Shown one piece after another: positions 1-6,149 of a DNA stretch of 6,230 bases. Numbering within the stretch: position 1 is the first letter of the stretch; the number at the start of each line of letters is the position of its first letter. Source of the DNA: Clostridiales bacterium. GTDB lineage: Bacteria > Bacillota > Clostridia > Lachnospirales > CAG-274. The stretch is from NCBI GenBank assembly GCA_021203425.1, contig JAJQBF010000142.1:1-6230 (forward strand), written 5' to 3'. Made by a program: the position numbers and the translations under genes. The notes beneath the pieces were generated by a model that was given only the letters and a program-made list of their open reading frames with translations, had not been told where the DNA came from and made no database searches.

Positions 1-173
1 GTTGTAGTTGTGGCTGTACCTGCTGAGTAAACAGATCCGCCGCCGCCACCGCCGCCGCTTGAACCGCTTGATGATCCGCTGCTTGAGCTGCTGCTTGATG
101 ATGATGTTGTTGCCTCTGTTGCCTCTGTGGTAGCCTCAGAACCGGAATCTGTTCCGTCTGATGATGAGCCGCC
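1..173 (-). repeat. Ser/Thr/Gly low-complexity linker running off the window (residues 1867-1923)
   Basis: After the lyase domain, composition changes abruptly to Ser, Gly, Thr and Ala: an EATTEATEATT stretch, nine consecutive Ser, SGSSSG repeats, seven consecutive Gly (1906-1912, bases 36-56), then SVYSAGTATTT and the edge. The DNA shows short GCC/GAT/GCT triplet runs, so replication slippage could vary its length. Linkers like this usually join a catalytic domain to a further module. In Firmicutes that is often an SLH, dockerin or other surface-attachment domain, but nothing of it is visible here. Confidence 0.9.
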
Positions 174-3100
174 ATTGAAGAACAAATCATATGTATCACT
201 GTAATCAGGAACATCTGATGAATCATATGTATATGTATGGTCGCTTGTCAACTTAAGGAAGTTGCCGAGATCCCAAGATCCGTCAGAATTATGATTCTTG
301 ATGAAACCGTCATCGCCGATACCATCGCTTTCATTAAGTGATACGAACCAGTCGGCTGTTACTAAATCGCCGTCTGAGTTATAACCTGCATAACCTGAAA
401 CTGCATGACCTTCTCTTGTGTAGCCCCATGTAGATGAGCTTGACTTAGAAGTATCACCGACAAGATAGTTTGTTGTGCTGCTTACAGGTGTAGCTGTTAA
501 GTTCTTATTAAGTGTAAGAACATATGCCTTTTCTGCATTTGTTGCTGCAGCTGTGTTGTAAAGCTCTGTAAGAGTTGCTGCGCTGTCAGCCTGGTTTGTA
601 GCCTCGCCTACTTCATATGAGTAAGATGCTATCTGGTCATACTGAGATGCAGCTACTGAAATAGCACCGTCAAGATTATAGTTGTGAACCTTGTCTGTAA
701 CACCTGAGTAAAGACCGAAGTTAGAACCTGTAGAAGGAGTCTTGCTTGTTATTGACCATGTGTAGCCCCAGTCATTAACTGCCTTCTTCCAAGAACCGTT
801 GTTGTAAGAAATACAATTTCTAACCTTCATAGCGGGGTTAGAGTTAGAGTCAAAGCCCTTTGCCTTGTTGCCGAAAGCATAGCTGTCTTTGATATAATGC
901 TGAACGTATACGCTTTCACCGCCGAGCTTGAAACCGTTGCCTGATGCAGATGAACTCTGATAAAGGAACTTGTCGCCAACGCTTACGGAAGACTTGCTTA
1001 CGCCGCTTGAACCGTAGATAATTGTTGACTGAGCTGAGCTGAGCATATCGCCGCCGATATTATCTTCTGTTACAAGATAATATGAGTCGTCATATGAGAT
1101 ACAGCCTTCAAGAAGAACTGCACCGATAGGACCTGAGGAAGTCTTTGTGTAAAGATCCCAGCCGTCGTCTTCGTTATTGTGTGATACACAATTCTTGAAC
1201 ATATTGCCGTTACCTACAGTAAGCTTACAGCCGAAACCGTCTGCTGTACCTGTAGAACCTGCTGCTGAGTTATAAGATTCACAGTAAACAACAAGGTTAT
1301 AAGCGGGCCATTCTCTGAAACCGTCTGAGCTTGAGCCTGAAATCTGGAAACCTGTTGTTCCTGATTCTGCGAATGTACAGTTTTCAACTATACAGTGAGA
1401 ACCGCCGAGACCGCCGCCTTCTAAGTTTACACCTGAATTAAGGAACTTAATACCCTTAACCCACCAGTAGTCACCTTCGATGTCAATACATTCATCGTTT
1501 CTCTGTAAATCGACTGTTACTTTGCCGTCTGTTTCAGCCTTCATCGTCTTATAAGCCGATGCAAAGCCGAAGTTAGCCTCTGTAATATCAATTACCTTGT
1601 CTCTGAGATATGTACCGTTAAGGAGAATTATTGTCTGACCGTAGTCAATAACAGCCAAAGCGGCATCGATATCAAGAGGACTTTCCTTTGTACCTGCGCC
1701 CGTAAACGAGCCGTATACACCTGCCTCGGGAGTACCCTCGCCTTCTACAGGAGCAACATAGATTGTATCGTCTTGAATATCTATATTCGACAAGCAGTAC
1801 AGCTTGTAGTTATAGGTTATCGAATCATAAGACGTCATATTGCCTGCTGAGTTAGGTGTATAGAAAATTGTAAGGTCGTAAACAGAATTCTCTTCAAGAG
1901 TAAGAGAGAAGTTTGTTGTCTTGCTGTTTAAGTAAATCTGGTTTGCAATAACCTGATCATCAAGCTTAATTATTGCGTTTCCGCCTGATGTGTTGCTTGC
2001 CTTAAGACCGAGTGTATAGTCTGTCTTTGATGAGTAGAGACTTGAAGAAAGTGAGATTCCGGGTGTCTCAACGTCATCTGTTAAAGTAGCCTTGTTATAA
2101 TCGGTATTTGTTGATGATTCGTAAAGTTCAATGTTTGTTACGTTAATTGATGCATAACGAGCAGCAAAGAAACCTACATAAATTGTATCATCATTCTGTT
2201 CGATTAAGGGGTCTTCGTCTGTGCTGTATGAATAAGCATAGCTGAAGGAAAGACCTACAACTGTGTCTTCATACTCAGCGTTTCCTTCGCCTACAGCAAG
2301 GATTGTTGTAGAAACGTAGTAACCGCCGTTAATTCTTGAAAGCTCAATGTGGTAAACATCGCCCGGCTTGGGATAGAAACATTCACCGTTTCCGCCGCTT
2401 GAAGAAAGCTGTTCATATGTTGTAATATAGTCGCCGAATTCGGAACCGTCATAGAGGTTATAAATATCGGAGCCTGCAGAGGCAACATCTGAACCGTCCC
2501 AAGCTGCAACGCCGTATCTAATGAACATCCTGATACGGTTGGAGTTAGCTCTTTCAGCCTGTCTTGCCGTAGGAGGATTGTCAGGTGTTCCGTAGCTTTC
2601 ATATGTATAACCGCCGGCAAGAACGATGTTGCTGAAGAAGTCAGTACCTGTGTTAAGAGGTACGGGTTCTCCGTTTTCGTCAAGCTTAGCGTTTTCTGTC
2701 TTAACAACAACAGATGTTCCTAAGTTTTCAAATGTTGCTGAATCTGCTGAATAGTCATCAGCCGGTGTAAGAGGAATAACGTCTCTCGCCATAAGACCGA
2801 AAGCTTCCTGTCCCTGACGACCTGCGTTTGTTCCGCCGTTTAAGTAGCTGTCAACCTCAACATCACCTGAAAGAGTGAAGTTGTTGTCAGCGTCTACTCT
2901 TGTGTAGTAGTAGCCGATACCGTCGTGATAAGAGTTAGTGATCTTACCTGTACCGTTTACTGAGTAAATATAAGCTGATTCTGCAAGACCGTATTCATCT
3001 GCATTTGTAAGTTCAACATCGGAACCGCTTGAAGATGAACCGAATCTTACCTTCTTCCAATAGAAGTCTTTGTCTTCCCAGATTGTAATCTCAACAGTAA

Positions 3101-5771
3101 AGTCGCTGAGAGTAGAATCTGTAGGTGTTACATATACGTTGTATGTTCCGTTTGTTGAAGGAACAACTTCACTTGCATCAACTGTAAATTCAGAAGATGA
3201 AAGAATATATGTAGAGTCATCACTGTATGTAACAGTAATTTCTGTGTCGCTTAAGAATGTAGCTTCAATGTCAGCTGTTGAAGTACCCTTAACATAAGAT
3301 GTTCTGGGGTAATGTGTAATTTCTGTTGTAGAAACTGTAAGAACACTTACACTGATGTTAAATGTAGTTGTAATACTTGATTTTGCATTAAGTGTAACTG
3401 TCATTGTCTTTGTTCCTACTGTAGATGAATCAAAGCCTGAAAGTGTATAAGCGTCTTGAGCAATATAATCATAATAATAGCTTGAACCGTCAGTATATAC
3501 ACCCTGAACAATTATACCTGTAGAATCAAATTCTTCGTCTACAGCATAACTTACCTTGTCAGGTCTCTTATACATAGAAAGGGCTGTAATAGTATAAGGA
3601 TATATAGTAATCTTATAAGAACCTGTTACGCCGTTTCCTGTAAGTGTATCTGTGTCGATATAGCTTAAATAAACTGTCTTGCTGCCCTGATCGGCTGAAG
3701 TCCAGTATTTTGTTGTGTCAACAACGCTGCCGTCAATGATAAATTCAATGTTTTCATCACTGATATCTTCTGTTGAACCGTCTTCGAAAGTAACAGTACC
3801 GCTTAAGCCGTCTGTTGTAAATAACTGATATTCATAATATCTGTTAATAAGAGGCTCTGTATCGATATCAATACTTGTTACATACTTCTTACGAACAGTA
3901 ATAGGTGTAGTTGTTGTACAAGAACCCTTTACGATTGTAACAACTGTGTCGCCTACTGCTGATGTGTCATATGTTGCGATATAGTCTGAGATTTCTTCGC
4001 TTGAACCGTCGTCATACGTTGCAGTAACAACCATACCTGTTGAGTTAAAGCTCTCGCCTACATAGTATTCTGTCTGTGTAGGAGGAGTTGTAACCTTAAT
4101 GTCTGTAACTGTTCTGTTGTCAACATAAAGGCTGATGTTGCTGTAAGTAACGTCAACACTTCTTGCTGCAAAGAAACCGGGGTAAATTGTGCCTGAGAAT
4201 ACATCGGGGTCGCTTAATGAACCTGTATAAGTCTGGTTTGTCTGGTTGTCAGTTACTGTGAATAAGTAAGCTGTACCTGACTTAGCAATGCTTATGTCAT
4301 AAGACTGACCTTCGCTGATATATTCGCTTGCTGTGTTGTAAATATTAATATAGCTTGCAGAAGATGCACTCTTGTCAAGATATCTGATATTTACACCTGT
4401 GTAGTCATCGCCTGCCGATGTAACCTTTGAATAGGAAACAAAATCAAGCATAAGAGAAGGCGAATGTCTGTTTGAACTTGTCTCTTCATCGGTATATGAA
4501 TTATCAGTTGTACTTGTAGTACTTCTGAATACCAAACCGAAAGCTGTCTGGTTCTGGCTTGAAGAGCCTACGCTGATGTTGTCAACGTTTACTGTAGCTG
4601 AAAGTGTAAAGTTAGCGTCTTCGTCTAATTCATTTACAAAGTAAGCATATTCTTCATCGTTGTCTGTAAGCTTACCCTTGCCGTCAGCTGAACGAACAAA
4701 TGAAACAGTTGAAAGATCACCGTTATCATCATATTCGGGTGTTACTGTGAAGGGGTTGTTGCTCATGTAAGACTGACCCTCTTTCCAGTCGCCTGATTCA
4801 TAAGTAACCTGACCTACAGTAAGCTTAAGGTTTGTAAATGTAACATCAGCCTCTCTTGCAACGAAAGAACCTACATAAATTTCGTCTTCGAATGAAAGAG
4901 TTGATTCAAGAGAATCAATTGTTATTGTCTGTGTGTCACCGTCAAAATCAAGTGTTACAATACCTAAAGCTGCATTGTATGAAAGCTCAAAATCAAAGCT
5001 GTCGCCTGCGTTAAGAGTTTCGCCGCTGCCTGTAAATAATGTTGAGTCAGTGGGGAATTTTTCACTCTTGTTTGCTGAAACATAAACGCCGTCTTCGTTA
5101 TAGTAGAAACCCTTTGCATCAAGTGTACCGTTGTTAAGTCTGAAACCGCCTACGGCAATTGAAGAACCTAAGTTCTGAGAGGGGTTTGTAAGGTTATCGA
5201 AGATTTGATCTCTCATTTCAAGACCGAAAGCAACCTGACTATTTGCAGTGTAGTCATTTACGGTTGCGGTTGCGCTGATCGTAAAGTCTTCATCAAGGCT
5301 TACGGGCTGATAATAAACTACAATACCTTCGCTGTTGGTTGTAGCTGAACCGTCGCCGATTTTACCCTTTTCAGCGTGCATAGTAACCGAACTTTCGCTG
5401 TCTGCGTTTACCCAGTTTTTATAAGCTGTGTTGCCGTCGGCATCTGTTGTAACGATGTTTGCCTCGTCACAGCTGTTGCCGAATGTTGCAGCCTGCCAGT
5501 CGCCTGCTGTTACAAACTGCTCACCGGTCTGATACTTTGCGGTATAGTCTTCAGAAAGCAAATCTGCCGATTCTGAATCTTCGGTTTCAATGGCTGTATC
5601 TGCAGTGTCGGAAGTCTCGTCTGAGGTTTCAACCGCAGCGCCTGAAACTACTTCTTCTTCGGAAGCAGCAGCGGTTTCTGTTTCAGCCTCTTCAGCGAAA
5701 GAAGTAACGGATATTGTTCCCGCTAACATAGCGAGTGACAAAACCCCGGCTAAAAGTCTGCGCTTTTTCAT
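1..5771 (-). CDS. Secreted multimodular family 9 polysaccharide lyase (pectate lyase-like), C-terminus beyond window
   Basis: The minus-strand frame is open from ATG at 5771 to the window edge: 1923 codons, no stop, 3' partial. The start is supported by AAGGAG 8 nt upstream and by a signal peptide beginning at that Met. Order of parts: signal peptide 1-26, acidic spacer 27-80, repeated modules A and B (82-553), four Ig-like segments (555-897), module C (899-1218), beta-sandwich-like segment (to 1335), PL9 beta-helix (1336-1845), Ser/Gly linker (1867 on). Family knowledge: PL9 enzymes cleave alpha-1,4-polygalacturonate by calcium-dependent beta-elimination, usually as endo-pectate lyases (EC 4.2.2.2); exo-acting members are also known. 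Calcium aspartates and the catalytic Lys are all present, so I infer an active extracellular enzyme on plant pectin. Most of the mass is non-catalytic, presumably for binding and spacing. An alternative is activity on another uronic-acid polymer. No neighbouring gene is visible, so operon context is unknown. Confidence 0.93.
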   Translation of the reverse strand, partial: MKKRRLLAGVLSLAMLAGTISVTSFAEEAETETAAASEEEVVSGAAVETSDETSDTADTAIETEDSESADLLSEDYTAKYQTGEQFVTAGDWQAATFGNSCDEANIVTTDADGNTAYKNWVNADSESSVTMHAEKGKIGDGSATTNSEGIVVYYQPVSLDEDFTISATATVNDYTANSQVAFGLEMRDQIFDNLTNPSQNLGSSIAVGGFRLNNGTLDAKGFYYNEDGVYVSANKSEKFPTDSTLFTGSGETLNAGDSFDFELSYNAALGIVTLDFDGDTQTITIDSLESTLSFEDEIYVGSFVAREADVTFTNLKLTVGQVTYESGDWKEGQSYMSNNPFTVTPEYDDNGDLSTVSFVRSADGKGKLTDNDEEYAYFVNELDEDANFTLSATVNVDNISVGSSSQNQTAFGLVFRSTTSTTDNSYTDEETSSNRHSPSLMLDFVSYSKVTSAGDDYTGVNIRYLDKSASSASYINIYNTASEYISEGQSYDISIAKSGTAYLFTVTDNQTNQTYTGSLSDPDVFSGTIYPGFFAARSVDVTYSNISLYVDNRTVTDIKVTTPPTQTEYYVGESFNSTGMVVTATYDDGSSEEISDYIATYDTSAVGDTVVTIVKGSCTTTTPITVRKKYVTSIDIDTEPLINRYYEYQLFTTDGLSGTVTFEDGSTEDISDENIEFIIDGSVVDTTKYWTSADQGSKTVYLSYIDTDTLTGNGVTGSYKITIYPYTITALSMYKRPDKVSYAVDEEFDSTGIIVQGVYTDGSSYYYDYIAQDAYTLSGFDSSTVGTKTMTVTLNAKSSITTTFNISVSVLTVSTTEITHYPRTSYVKGTSTADIEATFLSDTEITVTYSDDSTYILSSSEFTVDASEVVPSTNGTYNVYVTPTDSTLSDFTVEITIWEDKDFYWKKVRFGSSSSGSDVELTNADEYGLAESAYIYSVNGTGKITNSYHDGIGYYYTRVDADNNFTLSGDVEVDSYLNGGTNAGRQGQEAFGLMARDVIPLTPADDYSADSATFENLGTSVVVKTENAKLDENGEPVPLNTGTDFFSNIVLAGGYTYESYGTPDNPPTARQAERANSNRIRMFIRYGVAAWDGSDVASAGSDIYNLYDGSEFGDYITTYEQLSSSGGNGECFYPKPGDVYHIELSRINGGYYVSTTILAVGEGNAEYEDTVVGLSFSYAYSYSTDEDPLIEQNDDTIYVGFFAARYASINVTNIELYESSTNTDYNKATLTDDVETPGISLSSSLYSSKTDYTLGLKASNTSGGNAIIKLDDQVIANQIYLNSKTTNFSLTLEENSVYDLTIFYTPNSAGNMTSYDSITYNYKLYCLSNIDIQDDTIYVAPVEGEGTPEAGVYGSFTGAGTKESPLDIDAALAVIDYGQTIILLNGTYLRDKVIDITEANFGFASAYKTMKAETDGKVTVDLQRNDECIDIEGDYWWVKGIKFLNSGVNLEGGGLGGSHCIVENCTFAESGTTGFQISGSSSDGFREWPAYNLVVYCESYNSAAGSTGTADGFGCKLTVGNGNMFKNCVSHNNEDDGWDLYTKTSSGPIGAVLLEGCISYDDSYYLVTEDNIGGDMLSSAQSTIIYGSSGVSKSSVSVGDKFLYQSSSASGNGFKLGGESVYVQHYIKDSYAFGNKAKGFDSNSNPAMKVRNCISYNNGSWKKAVNDWGYTWSITSKTPSTGSNFGLYSGVTDKVHNYNLDGAISVAASQYDQIASYSYEVGEATNQADSAATLTELYNTAAATNAEKAYVLTLNKNLTATPVSSTTNYLVGDTSKSSSSTWGYTREGHAVSGYAGYNSDGDLVTADWFVSLNESDGIGDDGFIKNHNSDGSWDLGNFLKLTSDHTYTYDSSDVPDYSDTYDLFFNGGSSSDGTDSGSEATTEATEATTSSSSSSSSSGSSSGSSGGGGGGGSVYSAGTATTT
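237..1766 (-). other. PL9 pectate lyase catalytic domain, right-handed beta-helix (residues ~1336-1845)
   Basis: The domain opens with a YVAP strand, a GTKESPLDIDAAL segment and the QTIILLNGTY strand typical of parallel beta-helix lyases. Coils recur with NCTF, NCVS, GCIS and NCIS turns. The calcium site is visible as DGFGCK (D1511) and NNEDDGWDLY (D1535, D1536, D1539). The spacing of +24, +1 and +3 equals that recalled for D209, D233, D234 and D237 of Dickeya Pel9A. The proton-abstracting lysine is K1615 in NGFKLGG (Pel9A K273). Later PL9 landmarks are SYAFGNKAKGFDSNSN and a C-terminal DWFVSLNES with NFLKLTSD. Lys follows Asp by 76 residues here but 36 in Pel9A, so about 40 residues are inserted between them. 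The reaction is calcium-dependent beta-elimination on polygalacturonate; the exact substrate is not provable from sequence. Confidence 0.9.
1767..2117 (-). other. Short beta-sandwich-like segment preceding the lyase domain (residues ~1219-1335)
   Basis: About 115 residues with strands such as TDYTLGLKAS, AIIKLDDQVIANQ, NFSLTLEENSVYDLTIFY and ITYNYKLYCL, joined to the previous module by a Ser/Thr/Asn-rich stretch. The strand pattern resembles an Ig or fibronectin-III-like fold, but no clear family motif is visible. It ends about where the first strand of the lyase domain (DDTIYVAP) begins. Codon use shifts here: TCG, ACG, CTG, ATA and CAA appear more often than in the modules upstream. Confidence 0.5.
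2118..3077 (-). repeat. Repeated beta-rich module, copy C (residues ~899-1218), longer than A and B
   Basis: Third copy. It begins just after the last Ig-like segment and has the same ordered landmarks: GIGYYYTRVDADNNFTLSG, Q-E-AFGL at 990-993 followed by M-A-R-D, PKPGDVYHIELSR, and DTIYVGFFAAR ending at R1205 before NIELYE. It is about 320 residues against 230-240 for A and B. Much of the extra length lies between the AFGL strand and the PGDVYHIEL strand, including an Asp/Pro/Asn-rich stretch and a Ser-Ser-Ser-Gly-Gly loop. Being nearest the catalytic domain, it is the copy most likely to affect substrate access (inference). Confidence 0.7.
3081..4109 (-). other. Four bacterial Ig-like segments in tandem (residues ~555-897)
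   Basis: Segment 1 (about 555-627) and segment 3 (about 728-811) carry the signature of bacterial Ig-like group 3 domains: a Y-x-V-G-E/D-x-F start, then GMVVTATYDDGSS (579-591) and GIIVQGVYTDGSS (752-764), then a T-V-G-D/T-x-T/K-x-V/M-T-V closing strand. Segments 2 (about 630-727) and 4 (about 812-897) are more diverged: segment 2 keeps GTVTFEDGSTEDIS, and segment 4 keeps ITVTYSDDSTYIL. These folds usually act as rigid spacers, sometimes as glycan or surface contacts. Here they separate modules A/B from module C and the catalytic domain. Confidence 0.75.
4113..4808 (-). repeat. Repeated beta-rich module, copy B (residues ~322-553)
   Basis: Second copy, directly abutting copy A. It opens with ESGDWKEGQSY, matching the G-D-W opening of A, then has NFTLSATVNVDN, Q-T-AFGL at 410-413 followed by V-F-R, ISEGQSYDISIAK, and the closing TIYPGFFAARS motif ending at R537, followed by NISLYV. 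It is about 230 residues, close to copy A. A Ser/Thr-rich insertion follows the AFGL strand. It has no Cys. The function is unknown; glycan binding is a guess from architecture. Confidence 0.7.
4809..5528 (-). repeat. Repeated beta-rich module, copy A (residues ~82-321)
   Basis: First of three diverged copies of one protein module. Landmarks in order: G-D-W at 90-92; a FTISATATVNDY strand; Q-V-AFGL at 181-184 followed by E-M-R-D; a central LNAGDSFDFELSY strand; and a closing IYVGSFVAREA motif (G301 to R306) before a N-L-K-L strand. Copies B and C have the same landmarks in the same order. The alternating polar/hydrophobic strands and closing NxxLY-type strand resemble concanavalin-like jelly rolls of the LamG/DUF1349 kind, but I cannot assign a family. 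A carbohydrate-binding role is inference from position next to a lyase. This copy contains one Cys. Confidence 0.7.
5532..5693 (-). other. Acidic Glu/Thr/Ser/Ala-rich spacer after the signal peptide (residues 27-80)
   Basis: This segment is low in complexity and rich in Glu, Asp, Thr, Ser and Ala (for example EEAETETAAASEEEVV), with almost no aromatic residue until about residue 75. It has no recognisable fold and is probably a flexible stretch separating the membrane-exit end from the first folded module. Such spacers are common just after signal peptides in secreted proteins of gut Ruminococcaceae (general knowledge, not a test). Confidence 0.75.
5694..5771 (-). other. Sec signal peptide (residues 1-26)
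   Basis: The N-terminus starts MKKRRLLAGVLSL, giving a positively charged n-region (K2, K3, R4, R5), a hydrophobic core from L6 to about V22, and a predicted signal peptidase I site after S-F-A (A26 before E27, with small S24 at -3). There is no lipobox Cys at the cleavage site, so this looks like a secreted rather than a lipid-anchored protein. An in-frame GTG at 5780 overlaps the ribosome binding site and would add only three residues; ATG at 5771 is preferred. Confidence 0.9.
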
Positions 5772-5779
5772 TAATTTCA

Positions 5780-5785
5780 CTCCTT
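5780..5785 (-). promoter_or_regulatory. Ribosome binding site AAGGAG for the lyase gene
   Basis: On the minus strand AAGGAG is followed by an 8-nt spacer and ATG at 5771. This near-consensus Shine-Dalgarno fixes the start codon. It overlaps an in-frame GTG (5778-5780) that is too close to be served by it. Confidence 0.88.
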
Positions 5786-5800
5786 TTTTGTTTTTTTTCG

Positions 5801-5808
5801 ACCTCCTT
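5801..5808 (-). promoter_or_regulatory. Second, stronger Shine-Dalgarno-like sequence AAGGAGGT, 29 nt upstream of the start
   Basis: AAGGAGGT is a better match to the 16S rRNA tail than the proximal AAGGAG, yet no ATG, GTG or TTG lies 5-12 nt downstream; only an A-rich stretch follows. It may be a ribosome standby site, the remnant of a lost start, or chance in a purine-rich leader. Confidence 0.5.
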
Positions 5809-5879
5809 AATTATTTTTTGTCAAAAACAAAACCTGCAAAAACCGTTTAAAATGAGTCCTTATTCCAAAGCCTTGAAAT

Positions 5880-5913
5880 AAAAAGCTCAGCTTTGTCCGG
5901 AATTGTTTCGGAC
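5880..5913 (-). terminator. Terminator- or attenuator-like hairpins followed by five T in the leader
   Basis: On the minus strand GTCCG (5909-5913) pairs with CGGAC (5895-5899) around a 9-nt loop. It is immediately followed by AAAGC-TGA-GCTTT (5882-5894), a 5-bp stem ending in TTTTT (5880-5884). This lies inside the transcript expected from P1, about 110 nt before the start codon. It could be a weak intrinsic terminator acting as an attenuator, or the terminator of something upstream. The stems are short, so strength is doubtful. Confidence 0.35.
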
Positions 5914-6019
5914 TTAAATAATTATCGGTCTGTTTTTGCTTCTACAAAATGAGTTTATAAAAGCGCTCTTTCTTTTTCCTTAAAAGTTATACTAATCGAG
6001 TCCCCGAACTTGCCGCTGT

Positions 6020-6035
6020 CGAAAAGCCGAAAAGC
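6020..6035. repeat. Tandem 8-bp direct repeat CGAAAAGC x2
   Basis: Two exact adjacent copies of cgaaaagc (6020-6027 and 6028-6035) lie directly next to the 7-bp inverted repeat in the leader. No known function is assigned. Confidence 0.6.
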
Positions 6036-6052
6036 AAACTGATTTTCAGTTT
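6036..6052. repeat. Perfect 7-bp inverted repeat in the leader (AAACTGA/TCAGTTT, 3-nt loop)
   Basis: The plus strand reads aaactga-ttt-tcagttt. In the minus-strand transcript this forms a 7-bp stem with an AAA loop, some 20 nt downstream of the start expected from P1. No U-tract follows, so it is not a terminator; it may stabilise the 5' end or be an operator-like site. Confidence 0.5.
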
Positions 6053-6077
6053 AAAGTAAAGCAAATTATAAACACAC

Positions 6078-6106
6078 ATTATAGCTTTAATTATTATATA
6101 ACACAA
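6078..6106 (-). promoter_or_regulatory. Candidate sigma-A promoter P1 (TTGTGT - 17 bp - TATAAT)
   Basis: Reading the minus strand, the -35 is TTGTGT (6101-6106, 3 of 6 consensus), the spacer is 17 bp, and the -10 is a perfect TATAAT (6078-6083). Transcription would start near 6071, giving a leader of about 300 nt. Surrounding DNA is very AT-rich, so chance matches are expected, but the exact -10 and ideal spacing make this the best candidate. Confidence 0.55.
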
Positions 6107-6149
6107 GTCTGAAAAAATCAATAGGAAAAAGAAATTTTTTAAATTATTT

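Noticed and set aside
2291..2710. 139-codon minus-strand frame beginning with TTG, overlapping the large gene
   Set aside because: It lies in a different frame inside the lyase gene (module C), has no domain sense, and is a shadow of the real coding frame.
3070..3297. 75-codon plus-strand frame with a Val/Ser-rich product
   Set aside because: It is antisense to the fourth Ig-like segment; the Val/Ser/Thr-rich look comes from complementary ACA/ACT/TCA codons.
5819..5824. Perfect TTGACA just upstream of the gene
   Set aside because: At 17 bp spacing the -10 position reads TCGAAA, and the would-be transcript would start at or after the ribosome binding sites; not a usable promoter.
5376..5850. 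Several overlapping plus-strand frames opposite the start of the lyase gene
   Set aside because: They are antisense to the signal peptide, spacer and module A, show no ribosome binding site or protein family features, and have compositions explained by the reverse complement of Ser/Thr/Ala/Glu codons.
5994..6008. Stretch resembling a tRNA T-arm (aatcgagtcccc)
   Set aside because: No acceptor, D or anticodon arm can be built around it, so it is not a tRNA or an evident attachment site.
5987..6079. 30-codon minus-strand frame (MCVYNLLYFKLK...) in the leader that could be a leader peptide
   Set aside because: Its ATG overlaps the P1 -10 box and it has no Shine-Dalgarno sequence, so it would not be translated from P1; it looks like chance.
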